Part shown: one piece after another, positions 35,628 to 44,474 of the stretch
How the letters are laid out: each line of letters starts with the position of its first letter
Position numbering within the stretch: the first letter of the stretch is position 1
Origin: Samsonia erythrinae
Lineage (GTDB): Bacteria > Pseudomonadota > Gammaproteobacteria > Enterobacterales > Enterobacteriaceae
Reading direction: 5' to 3'
Length of the DNA stretch: 64,000 nucleotides
Assembly (NCBI RefSeq): GCF_004342665.1
Contig: NZ_SMBY01000001.1
Coordinates: 906,950-970,949 of the forward strand
The notes under the pieces: model-generated
Told to the model about the DNA's origin: nothing
The model's input: only the letters and a program-made list of their open reading frames with translations
Databases searched by the model: none
Translations under genes and position numbers: made by a program

Positions 35628-36143
35628 ATGAAAAAAATCGCGTGTCTTTCAGTTCTGGCTTGTGTATTAGCCGTTGGCGCAGGTTCTGCATTTGCTGGTC
35701 AAAGTACGGTAAGTGCGGGCTATGCTCAAGGTGATGCTCAGGGCGTAAAAAATAAAGTTAAAGGTTTCAACCTGAAATATCGTTATGAGCAGGACAATAA
35801 CCCACTTGGTGTCATTGGTTCATTCACCTATCTGGACAAAAGTGGTAGCGATGACGGTTTCTACAGTAAAGGTCAGTACATGGGCTTCACCGCTGGTCCT
35901 GCTTTCCGTCTGAATGACTGGGCAAGCCTGTACGGCGTTGTCGGTTTCAGCCACGGTAAGTTAACCAATAACAATTCCAACGGTCTGGATAACAAGAGTA
36001 ACGACGATTACGGCTTTACTTACGGTGCTGGTGTCCAGTTCAACCCGATCCAAGACATTGCCGTGGATGTCGGCTACGAACAAAGCCGTATCCGCAGTGT
36101 TGATGTCGGTACCTGGGCTGTGGGTGTAGGTTACCGTTTCTAA
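35628..36143 (+). CDS. ompX: Outer-membrane protein OmpX
   Basis: 171 residues, same as E. coli OmpX. Signal peptide MKKIACLSVLACVLAVGAGS with cleavage after SAFA; eight-stranded barrel with alternating aromatic strands and the C-terminal sorting phenylalanine (VGVGYRF). Ail/Lom-type barrels act in adhesion and serum or stress resistance. Confidence 0.95.
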   Translation: MKKIACLSVLACVLAVGAGSAFAGQSTVSAGYAQGDAQGVKNKVKGFNLKYRYEQDNNPLGVIGSFTYLDKSGSDDGFYSKGQYMGFTAGPAFRLNDWASLYGVVGFSHGKLTNNNSNGLDNKSNDDYGFTYGAGVQFNPIQDIAVDVGYEQSRIRSVDVGTWAVGVGYRF

Positions 36144-36193
36144 TCTCACTCGTGAGGTTAACCCTTAGTATTGGTTGTTAGATGTGTCGGAAG

Positions 36194-36222
36194 AATCCGC
36201 TCTGAAAAGAGCGGATTTTTTT
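36194..36222 (+). terminator. ompX terminator
   Basis: AATCCGCTCT-GAAA-AGAGCGGATT followed by five T residues; convergent with the marR-type gene end. Confidence 0.9.
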
Positions 36223-36223
36223 A

Positions 36224-36721
36224 CTATGGCTGCTTGCATAAACCCCCGGCAAGTTTCAACAGTAATTGATTGAGCTGTTGTTGCTCCGTTTCGCTTAAGG
36301 CCGCTATCAGTTGACGTTGATTCTCAACGTGCAGGGGGAGCAGTTTTTCTATTCGCTGGCTGCCTTTTTCCGTCAGTTTTACCAGCGTGCCTCTGCGATC
36401 GTTGGGATTGTTTTGCCGTTGCACCAATCCGGCGCTCTCCAGCCGATCAATCCGATTCGTCATCCCGCCCGATGATGTCATTAGCGCATCATACAAGTAG
36501 GTCGGGGTCAGGGCGTAAGGTGGACCCGCTCGTTGCAGGGTCGCCAGAACATCGAATTCGCCGGGGCGAAGATCAAACTGGCTAAAAAACGGATTCAGAT
36601 AATCGCGCTCAATGCGCTGTGCGACGTCCCCGAGATGGCCGATAAGGCTAAGAGGAAAGAGGTCGAGGTTTGGCCACTCTTCCTGCCATTGAGCATATGC
36701 GTGTTGTGCCTGTTCAGTCAT
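36224..36721 (-). CDS. MarR-family repressor
   Basis: 165 residues with the winged helix typical of MarR proteins (PGEFDVLATLQRAGPPYALT; LYDALMTSSGGMTNRIDRLE; RRGTLVKLTEKGSQRIEKLL). Divergent from an MFS exporter with a near-perfect 18-bp palindrome between them, so it probably represses both genes and releases on binding an aromatic ligand or drug. The ligand is unknown. Confidence 0.88.
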   Translation of the reverse strand: MTEQAQHAYAQWQEEWPNLDLFPLSLIGHLGDVAQRIERDYLNPFFSQFDLRPGEFDVLATLQRAGPPYALTPTYLYDALMTSSGGMTNRIDRLESAGLVQRQNNPNDRRGTLVKLTEKGSQRIEKLLPLHVENQRQLIAALSETEQQQLNQLLLKLAGGLCKQP

Positions 36722-36728
36722 AAGATTT

Positions 36729-36746
36729 TATCTTGACGTTAAGATA
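36729..36746. promoter_or_regulatory. Putative MarR operator
   Basis: TATCTTGACGTTAAGATA is palindromic apart from one symmetric pair of mismatches and lies 8-25 bases before the repressor start codon, in the shared promoter of repressor and exporter. Confidence 0.65.
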
Positions 36747-36807
36747 CTTTATGTGAAGATGATTATAATCAGACAGCAGTAATTCGCTCAAGCGATTGAG
36801 GTTATAA

Positions 36808-37977
36808 ATGGTCGTGACATTAACAGCCCGTAAGCGGGCTTTTCTTTTCTTTAGTATTATCCTGTTGGGATTGAATTTACGCCCCGTGCTGGCAGGAATT
36901 GGCCCTTTACTGAACCAGATTCAAGCGGCAACGGGGCTGGGCGATAGCATGGCGGGTATGCTGACCACGCTGCCGGTCTTTGCTATGGGGTTCTGCGCGC
37001 TCTATGGCGGTCAATTGCAGGCGCGTCTTGGCGAGTATCGGGGCATTATGCTGGGGATTGTGGTGATTGCTCTGGCATGCGGTAGCCGCGAGTGGCTGAA
37101 TAGCGGCATCTCACTGCTGGTGAGCGCCGCCTTCGCGGGTATCGGGATCGCGCTGATTCAGGCGTTGGTGCCGTCATTTATCAAGTCTCATTTTAGCCGC
37201 CACAGCAGCCTTTTGATGGGGTTTTATACCACGGCCATTATGGCAGGTGCCGCGACCGCGGCCGCCTCGGTGTCTCCATTGGCAAATGCGTTTGGCTGGC
37301 AACGTGCGCTCGCATGCTGGGGGATTGTGGCGCTCGTTGCCGCACTGGCCTGGCGCTGTATCCCTAAAACCTGTACCCGGAAACAGGGCGCGGTTGTTGT
37401 TACCCCCACGCGCCGGACGGGAATCGACTGGCTGTTGATGGCGTTTTTCGGTGTGGGTACGGGGGCTTATACGCTGGTGTTGGCGTGGCTCCCACCGTAC
37501 TACATCCAGTTGGGGCTGGATGCGACACAAAGCGGCCTGATGCTGGGGGGGCTGACGCTGACGGAGGTGATTTCCGGCCTGCTGGTGTCGACATTCATTA
37601 ATCGTTTCCCCGATCGACGCCAACTGTTGATCCCTGTTCTTCTTACGATGCTGGCGGGAATGATTGGGTTGATTGTCGCGCCGCTGACGCTGACGTATCC
37701 GATTATCATTATGTTGGGTATTGGTATTGGCGCGCTGTTTCCGCTGTCGCTGATCGTGGCGCTGGATCGGGTCACCGAATCACACAAAACCGGATCGCTG
37801 ATGGGCTTTGTTCAGGGCGGGGGTTATATCATGGCCAGCCTGATGCCGTTGCTGGCCGGCTTTATTCGCCAGCAGACGGCAGGTCTGGAGCAGGCATGGA
37901 TGATCATGGCCGCCGGGGCGGTGGTGCTGATTGTCATGGCGACCCGATTTGCACCGTCGAAGACGTCGGGTCACTAA
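36808..37977 (+). CDS. CynX/NimT-family MFS transporter
   Basis: 389 residues, twelve membrane segments. LGLNLRPVLAGIGPLLNQIQ near the N-terminus is the CynX/NimT family mark. Related proteins export 2-nitroimidazole or move cyanate; the substrate here is unknown. It is divergent from and probably controlled by the MarR-type gene. Confidence 0.87.
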   Translation: MVVTLTARKRAFLFFSIILLGLNLRPVLAGIGPLLNQIQAATGLGDSMAGMLTTLPVFAMGFCALYGGQLQARLGEYRGIMLGIVVIALACGSREWLNSGISLLVSAAFAGIGIALIQALVPSFIKSHFSRHSSLLMGFYTTAIMAGAATAAASVSPLANAFGWQRALACWGIVALVAALAWRCIPKTCTRKQGAVVVTPTRRTGIDWLLMAFFGVGTGAYTLVLAWLPPYYIQLGLDATQSGLMLGGLTLTEVISGLLVSTFINRFPDRRQLLIPVLLTMLAGMIGLIVAPLTLTYPIIIMLGIGIGALFPLSLIVALDRVTESHKTGSLMGFVQGGGYIMASLMPLLAGFIRQQTAGLEQAWMIMAAGAVVLIVMATRFAPSKTSGH

Positions 37978-38020
37978 ACGGTTTGCATATATTTTAGCGC
38001 GCGGCGCGGCCTGTTCGTCC

Positions 38021-39424
38021 TCATGTATCGCCCGGTGAGCGGTAGCGCCACAGCCAGCGCCCGCTCATCAGGCGGCGGTAATAGAAAAAACCGCGTACAA
38101 TCCAGTCAAAGAACATGCCCATCCAGACGCCGATCACGCCAAAACCCAGCATGACGCCAAGGATGTATCCGGCAATAACCCGACAGCCCCACATGCCCGC
38201 CATCGCCACCCACATGGTGTAGCTGGCGTCTTTTGCACCTTTCAGCCCGGCGGGCAACACCCATGAGGCCGCCCAGATCGGCATAAAGAGCGCATTAAGC
38301 CACAAAAGGTGTTTGGCTACGTCGATGACTTCCGGTTCATCGGTATAAAGTGATGCCAAAAAACTGGCGCTGGGCACGGAAAGTACCGCGAGCGCACATA
38401 GCCCAACGTTCGACAGCCAGAAAATATGTTTCAGTTGTCGGGTCGCTTGCATAATCTGGCCTTTGCCCAGTCGTGTGCCGACGATGATAGTGGCGGCGGC
38501 GCCGAGCGAATTGCCGGGGAGGTTGATCAGCGTCGCGAGGGAAAAAGCAATAAAATTACCGGCAATGACTTCCGTTCCCATGCCGGCTACAAAGCGTTGT
38601 GTGATCAGTTTACCGACGTTGAACATCACGGATTCAATGCTGGCGGGTACGCCGATGCTGAGCACTTCATAGAGAATCGCCAGGGTAAAAGGCGCGAAAT
38701 AAGACCGGAAAGGGATGCGTGACGCGCCGTTAAAACCGTGCATCAATGTCAGAACGACGAAAACTGCGCCGATATAGCGGGAAATGGTAATACCTATTCC
38801 TGCACCGATGAACCCCAGTCCATCCCAGGAAAATATGCCGTAAATCAGCAGACTGCTGATGGCGATGTTGAGGATGTTCATCCCAATGTTGATGAACATG
38901 GGAAGCTTGGTATTACCCGCGCCCCGAAGTGCGCCACAGCCGACCAGCGTGACGGCGACGGCGGGATATCCCCATACCGTCCAGCGAAGAAACGAGAGCG
39001 CATAGGCTTTAACATGCGCATCGGCCTCTCCGGCGATCAGATCGATAATCGCAGAGCCGGCGAATTCAACCAGCGCAACCAACACAAACGATGACAACAC
39101 CAGTAGTGACATTGATTGACGTGCGGCAGAGCGGGCCTGCTTTCTGTTACGCTGTCCCAGACTGAAGGCAACCACAACCGCCGTCCCCAACGCGACGGCA
39201 GTAAAAAATGCGATAACGACCATATTGAAACTGTCGGCCAATCCCACGGCCGCCATCGCCTCTTTACCCAGCCAGCTCACCAGAAAGGTGCTGAACACGC
39301 CCATCAGCACCACGCAGAGGCCTTCAATAAAAATCGGGAAGGCCAGCGGAGTGATTTCTCGCCAGAAGAGGACGCGGTTGGAATAACGTTTTTTATACCA
39401 GTCTGTATCTTTTATTTTTTTCAT
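38021..39424 (-). CDS. MATE-family multidrug exporter
   Basis: About 467 residues from the ATG ending at 39424 (MKKIKDTDWYKKRYSNRVLF); an in-frame TTG eight codons upstream is possible. Twelve membrane helices in two related halves (TPLAFPIFIEGLCVVLMGVF; GVPASIESVMFNVGKLITQR) identify the MATE family of cation-coupled drug exporters. It converges with the MFS gene across 43 bp without a clear terminator. Confidence 0.88.
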   Translation of the reverse strand: MKKIKDTDWYKKRYSNRVLFWREITPLAFPIFIEGLCVVLMGVFSTFLVSWLGKEAMAAVGLADSFNMVVIAFFTAVALGTAVVVAFSLGQRNRKQARSAARQSMSLLVLSSFVLVALVEFAGSAIIDLIAGEADAHVKAYALSFLRWTVWGYPAVAVTLVGCGALRGAGNTKLPMFINIGMNILNIAISSLLIYGIFSWDGLGFIGAGIGITISRYIGAVFVVLTLMHGFNGASRIPFRSYFAPFTLAILYEVLSIGVPASIESVMFNVGKLITQRFVAGMGTEVIAGNFIAFSLATLINLPGNSLGAAATIIVGTRLGKGQIMQATRQLKHIFWLSNVGLCALAVLSVPSASFLASLYTDEPEVIDVAKHLLWLNALFMPIWAASWVLPAGLKGAKDASYTMWVAMAGMWGCRVIAGYILGVMLGFGVIGVWMGMFFDWIVRGFFYYRRLMSGRWLWRYRSPGDT

Positions 39425-39824
39425 GAAACGATCTTGGTGATATCTCAAGCTTCCCTGTTGACAGCGTGAACGGCGTCACAACGGGCTCGCAATCAGCATG
39501 AGGGCGCAATTAGTTCATTACGCGCCGACAACGCCTGTGTGCAAGGACATGTCGTAGCGCGAATACGGGCGAAATTTTTTAAAATGGCGTTTCTAATTAT
39601 AGAGTATCAGCCACCCCATTGATGTCCAGCCTGGATTGCTTGCCCGGCTGGAAAGTGGCTGGGCGATCACACCCTTTGATTCGGTTTGTTATTCGCGTGA
39701 TCTTGACGCGTGGGGAGGGGCGAACAAGCGATAGGGTTTCCTGCATGATAAGGCGTCGTGGTCAGACCGGCGGTACGACGCTGACGAAGTGACGAAAGCA
39801 GGGCGCCGCCGGACGCTTCCCGCC
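39425..39824. other. Gene-free stretch between MATE and inositol genes
   Basis: 400 bp; contains the MATE promoter on the minus strand and the 3' flank of the IolI-like gene. No gene, repeat or strong hairpin was recognised. Confidence 0.5.
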
Positions 39825-40646
39825 TTAGTCGACGTGTTGCTGAATCAGCGCGATGCTTTGTTCAATTTCACGGCGGATGTCAGCTTCGCGCCAGTTCACC
39901 AGCTCTGGCGCGAAAGGTTCGAAGGCATAAACGCCCCGGTAGCCGCGAGCTTCCAGATTCTTAATTTGTGCGCAGGTGAACAGCCGATCCTGCGATGTCA
40001 GCATGATTCGCTCATCATCGGTGAGTTTCTCACGCGGGCGCGTATCCTCGACGCCGGAAAGATGCACCAGACCAATTTCGTCAACGTTTATCTGACTGAA
40101 CTCCTCATCGGCCTGCGGATAAAGGTGGTGATGGAACGTATCGATCAGCAGCTTGAAGGGCACGCCAGCGTCATGGATTAACGCCTGCGCCTGCGCCGCA
40201 GAGCGCAGGGAGCTTTGTGGGAAACCCAGAGGTTCAACCAGCGCTTCCACGCCATAAGCGGCATAGAGCGGGGCGAGGTCGCGCATGGCGTTCAGCGTCT
40301 CGCTTGCCGGAACCGAGACGCCTTCGTTCAGCGGACACATCACCAGTGCTTTCGCGCCAATCGCTTTCGCCTCTTTGAGCAGCGACTCGGTTAACTGACG
40401 AACCTGCTCGGTACGGCAGTTAAAGGGATAGACGGCGTTGATGGTAAGAATGTCAATCTGATAGCGCTCTGCCAGTTCGAGGACCTGCTGGTGGCTCAGA
40501 TCGTCGGTGACTTTTCCACCGGGCAAATCATTACGCAATTCGACTTTGTTGAGGCCAAGGCTGTTTACCAGACGGAAAAAGGCTTCAATGCTCAGCGCGG
40601 GCGCGATTTTACGATTGATGCAGAAACGTTGCAGTGCGATAGCCAT
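39825..40646 (-). CDS. Inosose isomerase/epimerase-like TIM-barrel protein (IolI/IolH family)
   Basis: 273 residues, AP-endonuclease-2-type TIM barrel used by sugar phosphate isomerases. Likely metal ligands are in EALVEPLGFPQSS (Glu), LLIDTFHHHLYPQ (Asp/His) and GVYAFEPFAPELV (Glu). Its place beside iolA, iolB, iolC and a transporter suggests a step on inosose, as for IolI. It is divergent from iolA. AGGAGAG precedes the ATG. Exact reaction unproven. Confidence 0.8.
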   Translation of the reverse strand: MAIALQRFCINRKIAPALSIEAFFRLVNSLGLNKVELRNDLPGGKVTDDLSHQQVLELAERYQIDILTINAVYPFNCRTEQVRQLTESLLKEAKAIGAKALVMCPLNEGVSVPASETLNAMRDLAPLYAAYGVEALVEPLGFPQSSLRSAAQAQALIHDAGVPFKLLIDTFHHHLYPQADEEFSQINVDEIGLVHLSGVEDTRPREKLTDDERIMLTSQDRLFTCAQIKNLEARGYRGVYAFEPFAPELVNWREADIRREIEQSIALIQQHVD

Positions 40647-40998
40647 GCGGACTCTCCTGAAAAAAGGGCGGGTACGTTCACTTTTTTATCATTTAAAACA
40701 TTTGTTCCATGATTGGCAATCTATGAAATCATGATTCTTTGAGGCGCTTCGCAAAATCGTCGTGAATAATGGATTTTTACCGGACTGGCACGCTGTGCTT
40801 GTCGCCTGCTCTCATGCCGTACACCGCCCGGCGGCGACGGCGGGTGAAGGAACGAAGGAAAATGCGACCGTCATCACCAAAAGGTTATTTCATTTTAGTT
40901 TTATATTGAAATATAAATTTCATTTTACTACGGTTAAGACACACCGGAATCAGTCGTGGGCCGCATAGCCCAGCCGTTATATATGATGAGGCGAGAAG
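40647..40998. promoter_or_regulatory. Divergent iolI/iolA promoter region with putative IolR operator
   Basis: 352 bp. GAAATATAAATTTC at 40908-40921 is a perfect palindrome of the GAAA-N6-TTTC type, 78 bases before iolA, in a very AT-rich stretch. Similar sites occur ahead of the regulator and iolC genes. Confidence 0.5.
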
Positions 40999-42501
40999 AT
41001 GACGATCACAGGAAACTTTATTGGTGGGAAAATCGTTCTGAGCAGTAAGGAAACGTTACCCGTGTACGATCCCGCGACGGGGGACGCGATCCGCGAAGTG
41101 GCGCTGTCTACTGCACAGGATGTCTCTGACGCGATTCAGGCAGCGGAAGAGGCTTTCAAAGGCTGGTCGCAGACAACGTCGCTGCGTCGGGCGCGTGTCC
41201 TGTTTAACTTCAAAATGCTGATGGAACAGCATGTTGATGAGCTGGCGGGGATTATCGTCAGCGAACACGGCAAGGTATGGTCGGATGCGCTGGGCGAGTT
41301 GACTCGCGGTATCGAAGTCGTGGAGTTTGCCTGCGGCATTCCGCATCTGATGAAAGGTGAGTATTCGTCGGATGTCGGCTCTGGCGTTGACAGCTATTCA
41401 TTGATGCAGCCGTTAGGCGTGGTGGCCGGCATTACGCCGTTTAATTTTCCGGCGATGGTGCCCATGTGGATGTTCCCGCTTGCGCTGGCCTGCGGCAACA
41501 GTTTTGTCCTCAAGCCCCCGGCGCTGGCCCCAACGGCGGCGGTGCGCATGGCAGAGCTATTGAAAGAAGCGGGGCTGCCGGATGGCGTCTTTAACGTGGT
41601 GCATTGCAGTAATGAAGACGCCGAGCAGCTCTACACAGATCCGCGGGTGGCGGCGGTCAGTTTTGTCGGCTCTTCCGGCGTGGCGGAATATATCTACAAA
41701 ACCGCCAGCGCGCACGGTAAACGGGTACAGGCGTTTGGCGCAGCGAAGAATCACGCGATTGTCATGCCAGATGCCGATCTCGATGCGACGGTAAACGCGA
41801 TCATGGGCGGGGCATTTGGTTCGGCGGGAGAGCGCTGTATGGCGTTGCCGGTGGTGGTTGCCGTCGGTAATGAAACGGCGGACAAATTAATTACGCGCTT
41901 GAAGCCGCTGATTGAAGCATTGAAAGTGGGACCCGGCTGTCTGCGCGGCGGAGACGAGAATGAAATGGGGCCCGTGGTTTCCGACACCCACCAGAAAAAA
42001 GTGATCGGCTATATTGATAAAGGCGTGAGCGAAGGGGCGACCATTGTGGTGGATGGCCGTAAGCTGCGCGTTCCCGGTTATGAAAAAGGGTACTACATCG
42101 GCGGCACGCTGTTTGACCACGTGACGCCGGAAATGACTATCTGGCGTGAAGAGATTTTTGGCCCGGTGCTGGGGATTGTACGGGTTGCCGATTACGCCAG
42201 CGCACTGGCATTGGTGAACAGCCATGAATTTGGCAACGGTAGCGCCGTCTTTACTCGCAGCGGTCATACCGCGCGGGAATTCGTCCATGACGTGCAAGCC
42301 GGAATGGTTGGCGTCAACGTGCCGGTGCCGGTGCCGATGGCGTTCCACAGCTTTGGCGGCTGGAAGCGTTCGGTGTTCGGCGCCTTGAACGTGCACGGTC
42401 CGGATGGCGTGCGCTTTTACACCCGAATGAAAACCGCGACCGTCCGCTGGCAGCAGGGAGAGCAAACCGTCTCTGAATTCAGCATGCCGACGTTAGGCTA
42501 A
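40999..42501 (+). CDS. iolA: CoA-acylating methylmalonate-semialdehyde dehydrogenase
   Basis: 500 residues. It turns malonate semialdehyde (or methylmalonate semialdehyde) into acetyl-CoA (propionyl-CoA) with NAD and CoA, the last step of inositol breakdown. ITPFNFPAMVPMWMFPLALA marks the MMSDH family; the nucleophile is Cys280 in GSAGERCMALPV. The C-terminal GGWKRSVFGALNVHGPDGVR is conserved. It starts behind a GAGGCGAGAAG stretch and is followed 19 bp later by iolB. Confidence 0.95.
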   Translation: MTITGNFIGGKIVLSSKETLPVYDPATGDAIREVALSTAQDVSDAIQAAEEAFKGWSQTTSLRRARVLFNFKMLMEQHVDELAGIIVSEHGKVWSDALGELTRGIEVVEFACGIPHLMKGEYSSDVGSGVDSYSLMQPLGVVAGITPFNFPAMVPMWMFPLALACGNSFVLKPPALAPTAAVRMAELLKEAGLPDGVFNVVHCSNEDAEQLYTDPRVAAVSFVGSSGVAEYIYKTASAHGKRVQAFGAAKNHAIVMPDADLDATVNAIMGGAFGSAGERCMALPVVVAVGNETADKLITRLKPLIEALKVGPGCLRGGDENEMGPVVSDTHQKKVIGYIDKGVSEGATIVVDGRKLRVPGYEKGYYIGGTLFDHVTPEMTIWREEIFGPVLGIVRVADYASALALVNSHEFGNGSAVFTRSGHTAREFVHDVQAGMVGVNVPVPVPMAFHSFGGWKRSVFGALNVHGPDGVRFYTRMKTATVRWQQGEQTVSEFSMPTLG

Positions 42502-42520
42502 CGGGAAGAGGGAGCAAGCC

Positions 42521-43330
42521 ATGTCGCTACTGGCTAAAGCACGAAAAGAAGGGCACATCCAGCACATCACGCCACAAAGCGCCGGCTGGCGCTATATCGG
42601 CTTCGATGTCTGGATGTTGAAGCAAGGGCAGCGCCTGACGCTGGAAAGCGGCGAGCGTGAGCTGTGTCTGGTGCTGGTCGCCGGATGCGCCTCGGTGAAA
42701 ACGAAGCAGGCGGATTTCCCCGGTCTGGGACAGCGCATGTCGCCGTTTGAGCGCACGCCGCCGTGGTCGGTCTACGTGCCGCCGCAGGAGAGCATTGAGG
42801 TGACGGCAGATTCCGATCTCGAACTGGCCGTTTGCAGCGCGCCGGGTCAGGGAACGCTGCCCGCGCGCGTGATCCGCCCTGAAGAGGTCGGCGTGGAGCA
42901 TCGCGGCAAAGGCCGTAACCAGCGTCGCGTACATAATATTCTGCCGGACAACGCACAGGCGGACTGCCTGCTGGTGGTGGAAGTGTATACCGATGAAGGA
43001 GCTACCAGTTCCTGGCCCGCCCATAAGCACGATACCGCCTTGCCGGGTAAGGAGACCCAACTGGAAGAAACGTATTACCATCGTTTCGACCCGCCGCAGG
43101 GCTTTGCGTTCCAGCGGGTATATACCGATGACGGGAGTCTGGACGTGAGTATGGCACCCTATAACCACGATGTGGTGATGGTGCCCCGCGGCTACCATCC
43201 TGTCGCGGCTATTGCTGGTTATGACAGCTACTATCTGAATGTGATGGCCGGGCCTGAGCGCCGATGGTTGTTTAGTTGGGAAGCAGATCATGCGTGGATC
43301 AATAGCGCTGATTATCCCCGCCGCGCGTAG
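42521..43330 (+). CDS. iolB: 5-deoxy-glucuronate isomerase IolB
   Basis: 269-residue bicupin that isomerises 5-deoxy-D-glucuronate to 5-dehydro-2-deoxy-D-gluconate. Metal ligands are visible in WPAHKHDT, EETYYHRF and VMVPRGYHPVAA. It forms an operon with iolA and ends before a strong terminator. Confidence 0.94.
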   Translation: MSLLAKARKEGHIQHITPQSAGWRYIGFDVWMLKQGQRLTLESGERELCLVLVAGCASVKTKQADFPGLGQRMSPFERTPPWSVYVPPQESIEVTADSDLELAVCSAPGQGTLPARVIRPEEVGVEHRGKGRNQRRVHNILPDNAQADCLLVVEVYTDEGATSSWPAHKHDTALPGKETQLEETYYHRFDPPQGFAFQRVYTDDGSLDVSMAPYNHDVVMVPRGYHPVAAIAGYDSYYLNVMAGPERRWLFSWEADHAWINSADYPRRA

Positions 43331-43347
43331 TGCGGAGCTGTCGCGAG

Positions 43348-43380
43348 AAAGAACCAGTCAGTGTTACTGACTGGTTCTTT
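43348..43380 (+). terminator. iolAB terminator
   Basis: AAAGAACCAGTCAG-TGTTA-CTGACTGGTTCTTT, a 14-bp stem with a T-rich end, 18 bp after iolB. Confidence 0.88.
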
Positions 43381-43484
43381 CTTTGTCTGTGCAAGGTCGT
43401 CGTGTCGGTGATGTCGCTGGATAGTGTGCCGCCATTGCCGGGATCTGGCGTTTTTTACCGTACCATCATTCGGGTGATGGACAC

Positions 43485-44330
43485 TCAGGCTCGCGGCTCT
43501 TTGCTGCTATTCAGCGCCAGTGATACCGCCAGCGTTTGCGCCAGACACAGTGACGCCACCTGCGAGCGGAAGCCATCCACCTGCGCCTCACGCACGACAA
43601 AACAGACGTCGCTAAAAGCGGCGAGCGGGCTTACCTGACTGTCGGTAATCGCAATCTGTTGCGCTTTGCGCTGGGCGCCCAGTTCAACAAGTTCAACCAC
43701 TTCACGGGAATAGGGCGAGAAGCTCACCGCGACCACCACATCTTTTGGTCCCACCAGACTTAATTGCTCGGTAAACATGCCGCCGAGGCCGTCGATTAAA
43801 AAGGCCCGACGGTCAAGGTGGCGTAAGGCATAGGTCAGGTAGGACGCCACGCTGAAGGAACGGCGCAGGCCGATGACATAGATGTTTTCTGCCTCCGACA
43901 GCAGCGTCACCGCCCGTTCCAGATCGTTAGCGGAGGTCTGCATCGCTAATTGTTGCAGCGCCTGACTGTTGACCATGGTGAACATGTTCAGGATCTCCGC
44001 TGGCGTCTCAGGCGCTGCCGCATCTGCGCTGGCGGTCTGACGGAACAGACGCGCGCGTTCGGTGTAGTTGGCGGTCTCCTCCATCAGATGCTGTCTGAAC
44101 ATCTGTTTCATTTCATTGAAGCCGCTAAAGCCAAAAGCGTTAGCAAAGCGAATGAGCGTGGAGGGAGGAACATCAGCCTGCCGGGCGATAGAGGCAACGG
44201 TGTCAAATGCCACGCTATTGCTGTTGTCCAGAATATAGCGCGCTACCTGTTTCAGACGTTTGCTTAATGTATCGAAGCGGCGGCGAATTTCGTCCTGAAG
44301 GATGGTGAGTTGGGTCGGGTTATTAGCCAT
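43485..44330 (-). CDS. RpiR/MurR-type regulator of inositol genes
   Basis: 281 residues: N-terminal helix-turn-helix of the RpiR type (ASIARQADVPPSTLIRFANA) and a C-terminal SIS sugar-binding domain (AENIYVIGLRRSFSVASYLT; DVVVAVSFSPYSREVVELVE). Gammaproteobacterial and rhizobial IolR proteins belong to this family. It sits among the iol genes and has palindromes in its own upstream region, suggesting autoregulation. Probable ligand: an inositol catabolite. Confidence 0.85.
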   Translation of the reverse strand: MANNPTQLTILQDEIRRRFDTLSKRLKQVARYILDNSNSVAFDTVASIARQADVPPSTLIRFANAFGFSGFNEMKQMFRQHLMEETANYTERARLFRQTASADAAAPETPAEILNMFTMVNSQALQQLAMQTSANDLERAVTLLSEAENIYVIGLRRSFSVASYLTYALRHLDRRAFLIDGLGGMFTEQLSLVGPKDVVVAVSFSPYSREVVELVELGAQRKAQQIAITDSQVSPLAAFSDVCFVVREAQVDGFRSQVASLCLAQTLAVSLALNSSKEPRA

Positions 44331-44375
44331 AACTATGCTCTGAGAGAGGAAAATATAATCTTGTTACCAGTGTAC

Positions 44376-44420
44376 CAAATGAATTGAATTTTTCATTTGT
44401 TACGCTGAAATACGCGATTC
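44376..44420. promoter_or_regulatory. Putative operators upstream of the iol regulator
   Basis: CAAATGAA and TTCATTTG form a perfect palindrome with an 8-base spacer (44376-44399), and GAAATACGCGATTC follows at 44407-44420. Both resemble the palindromes ahead of iolA and iolC. Confidence 0.5.
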
Positions 44421-44474
44421 ATTTCACGGAGAAACAGAAAGCGTCCGCTCCTGCGAGCGGACGAAACGGGGGCG

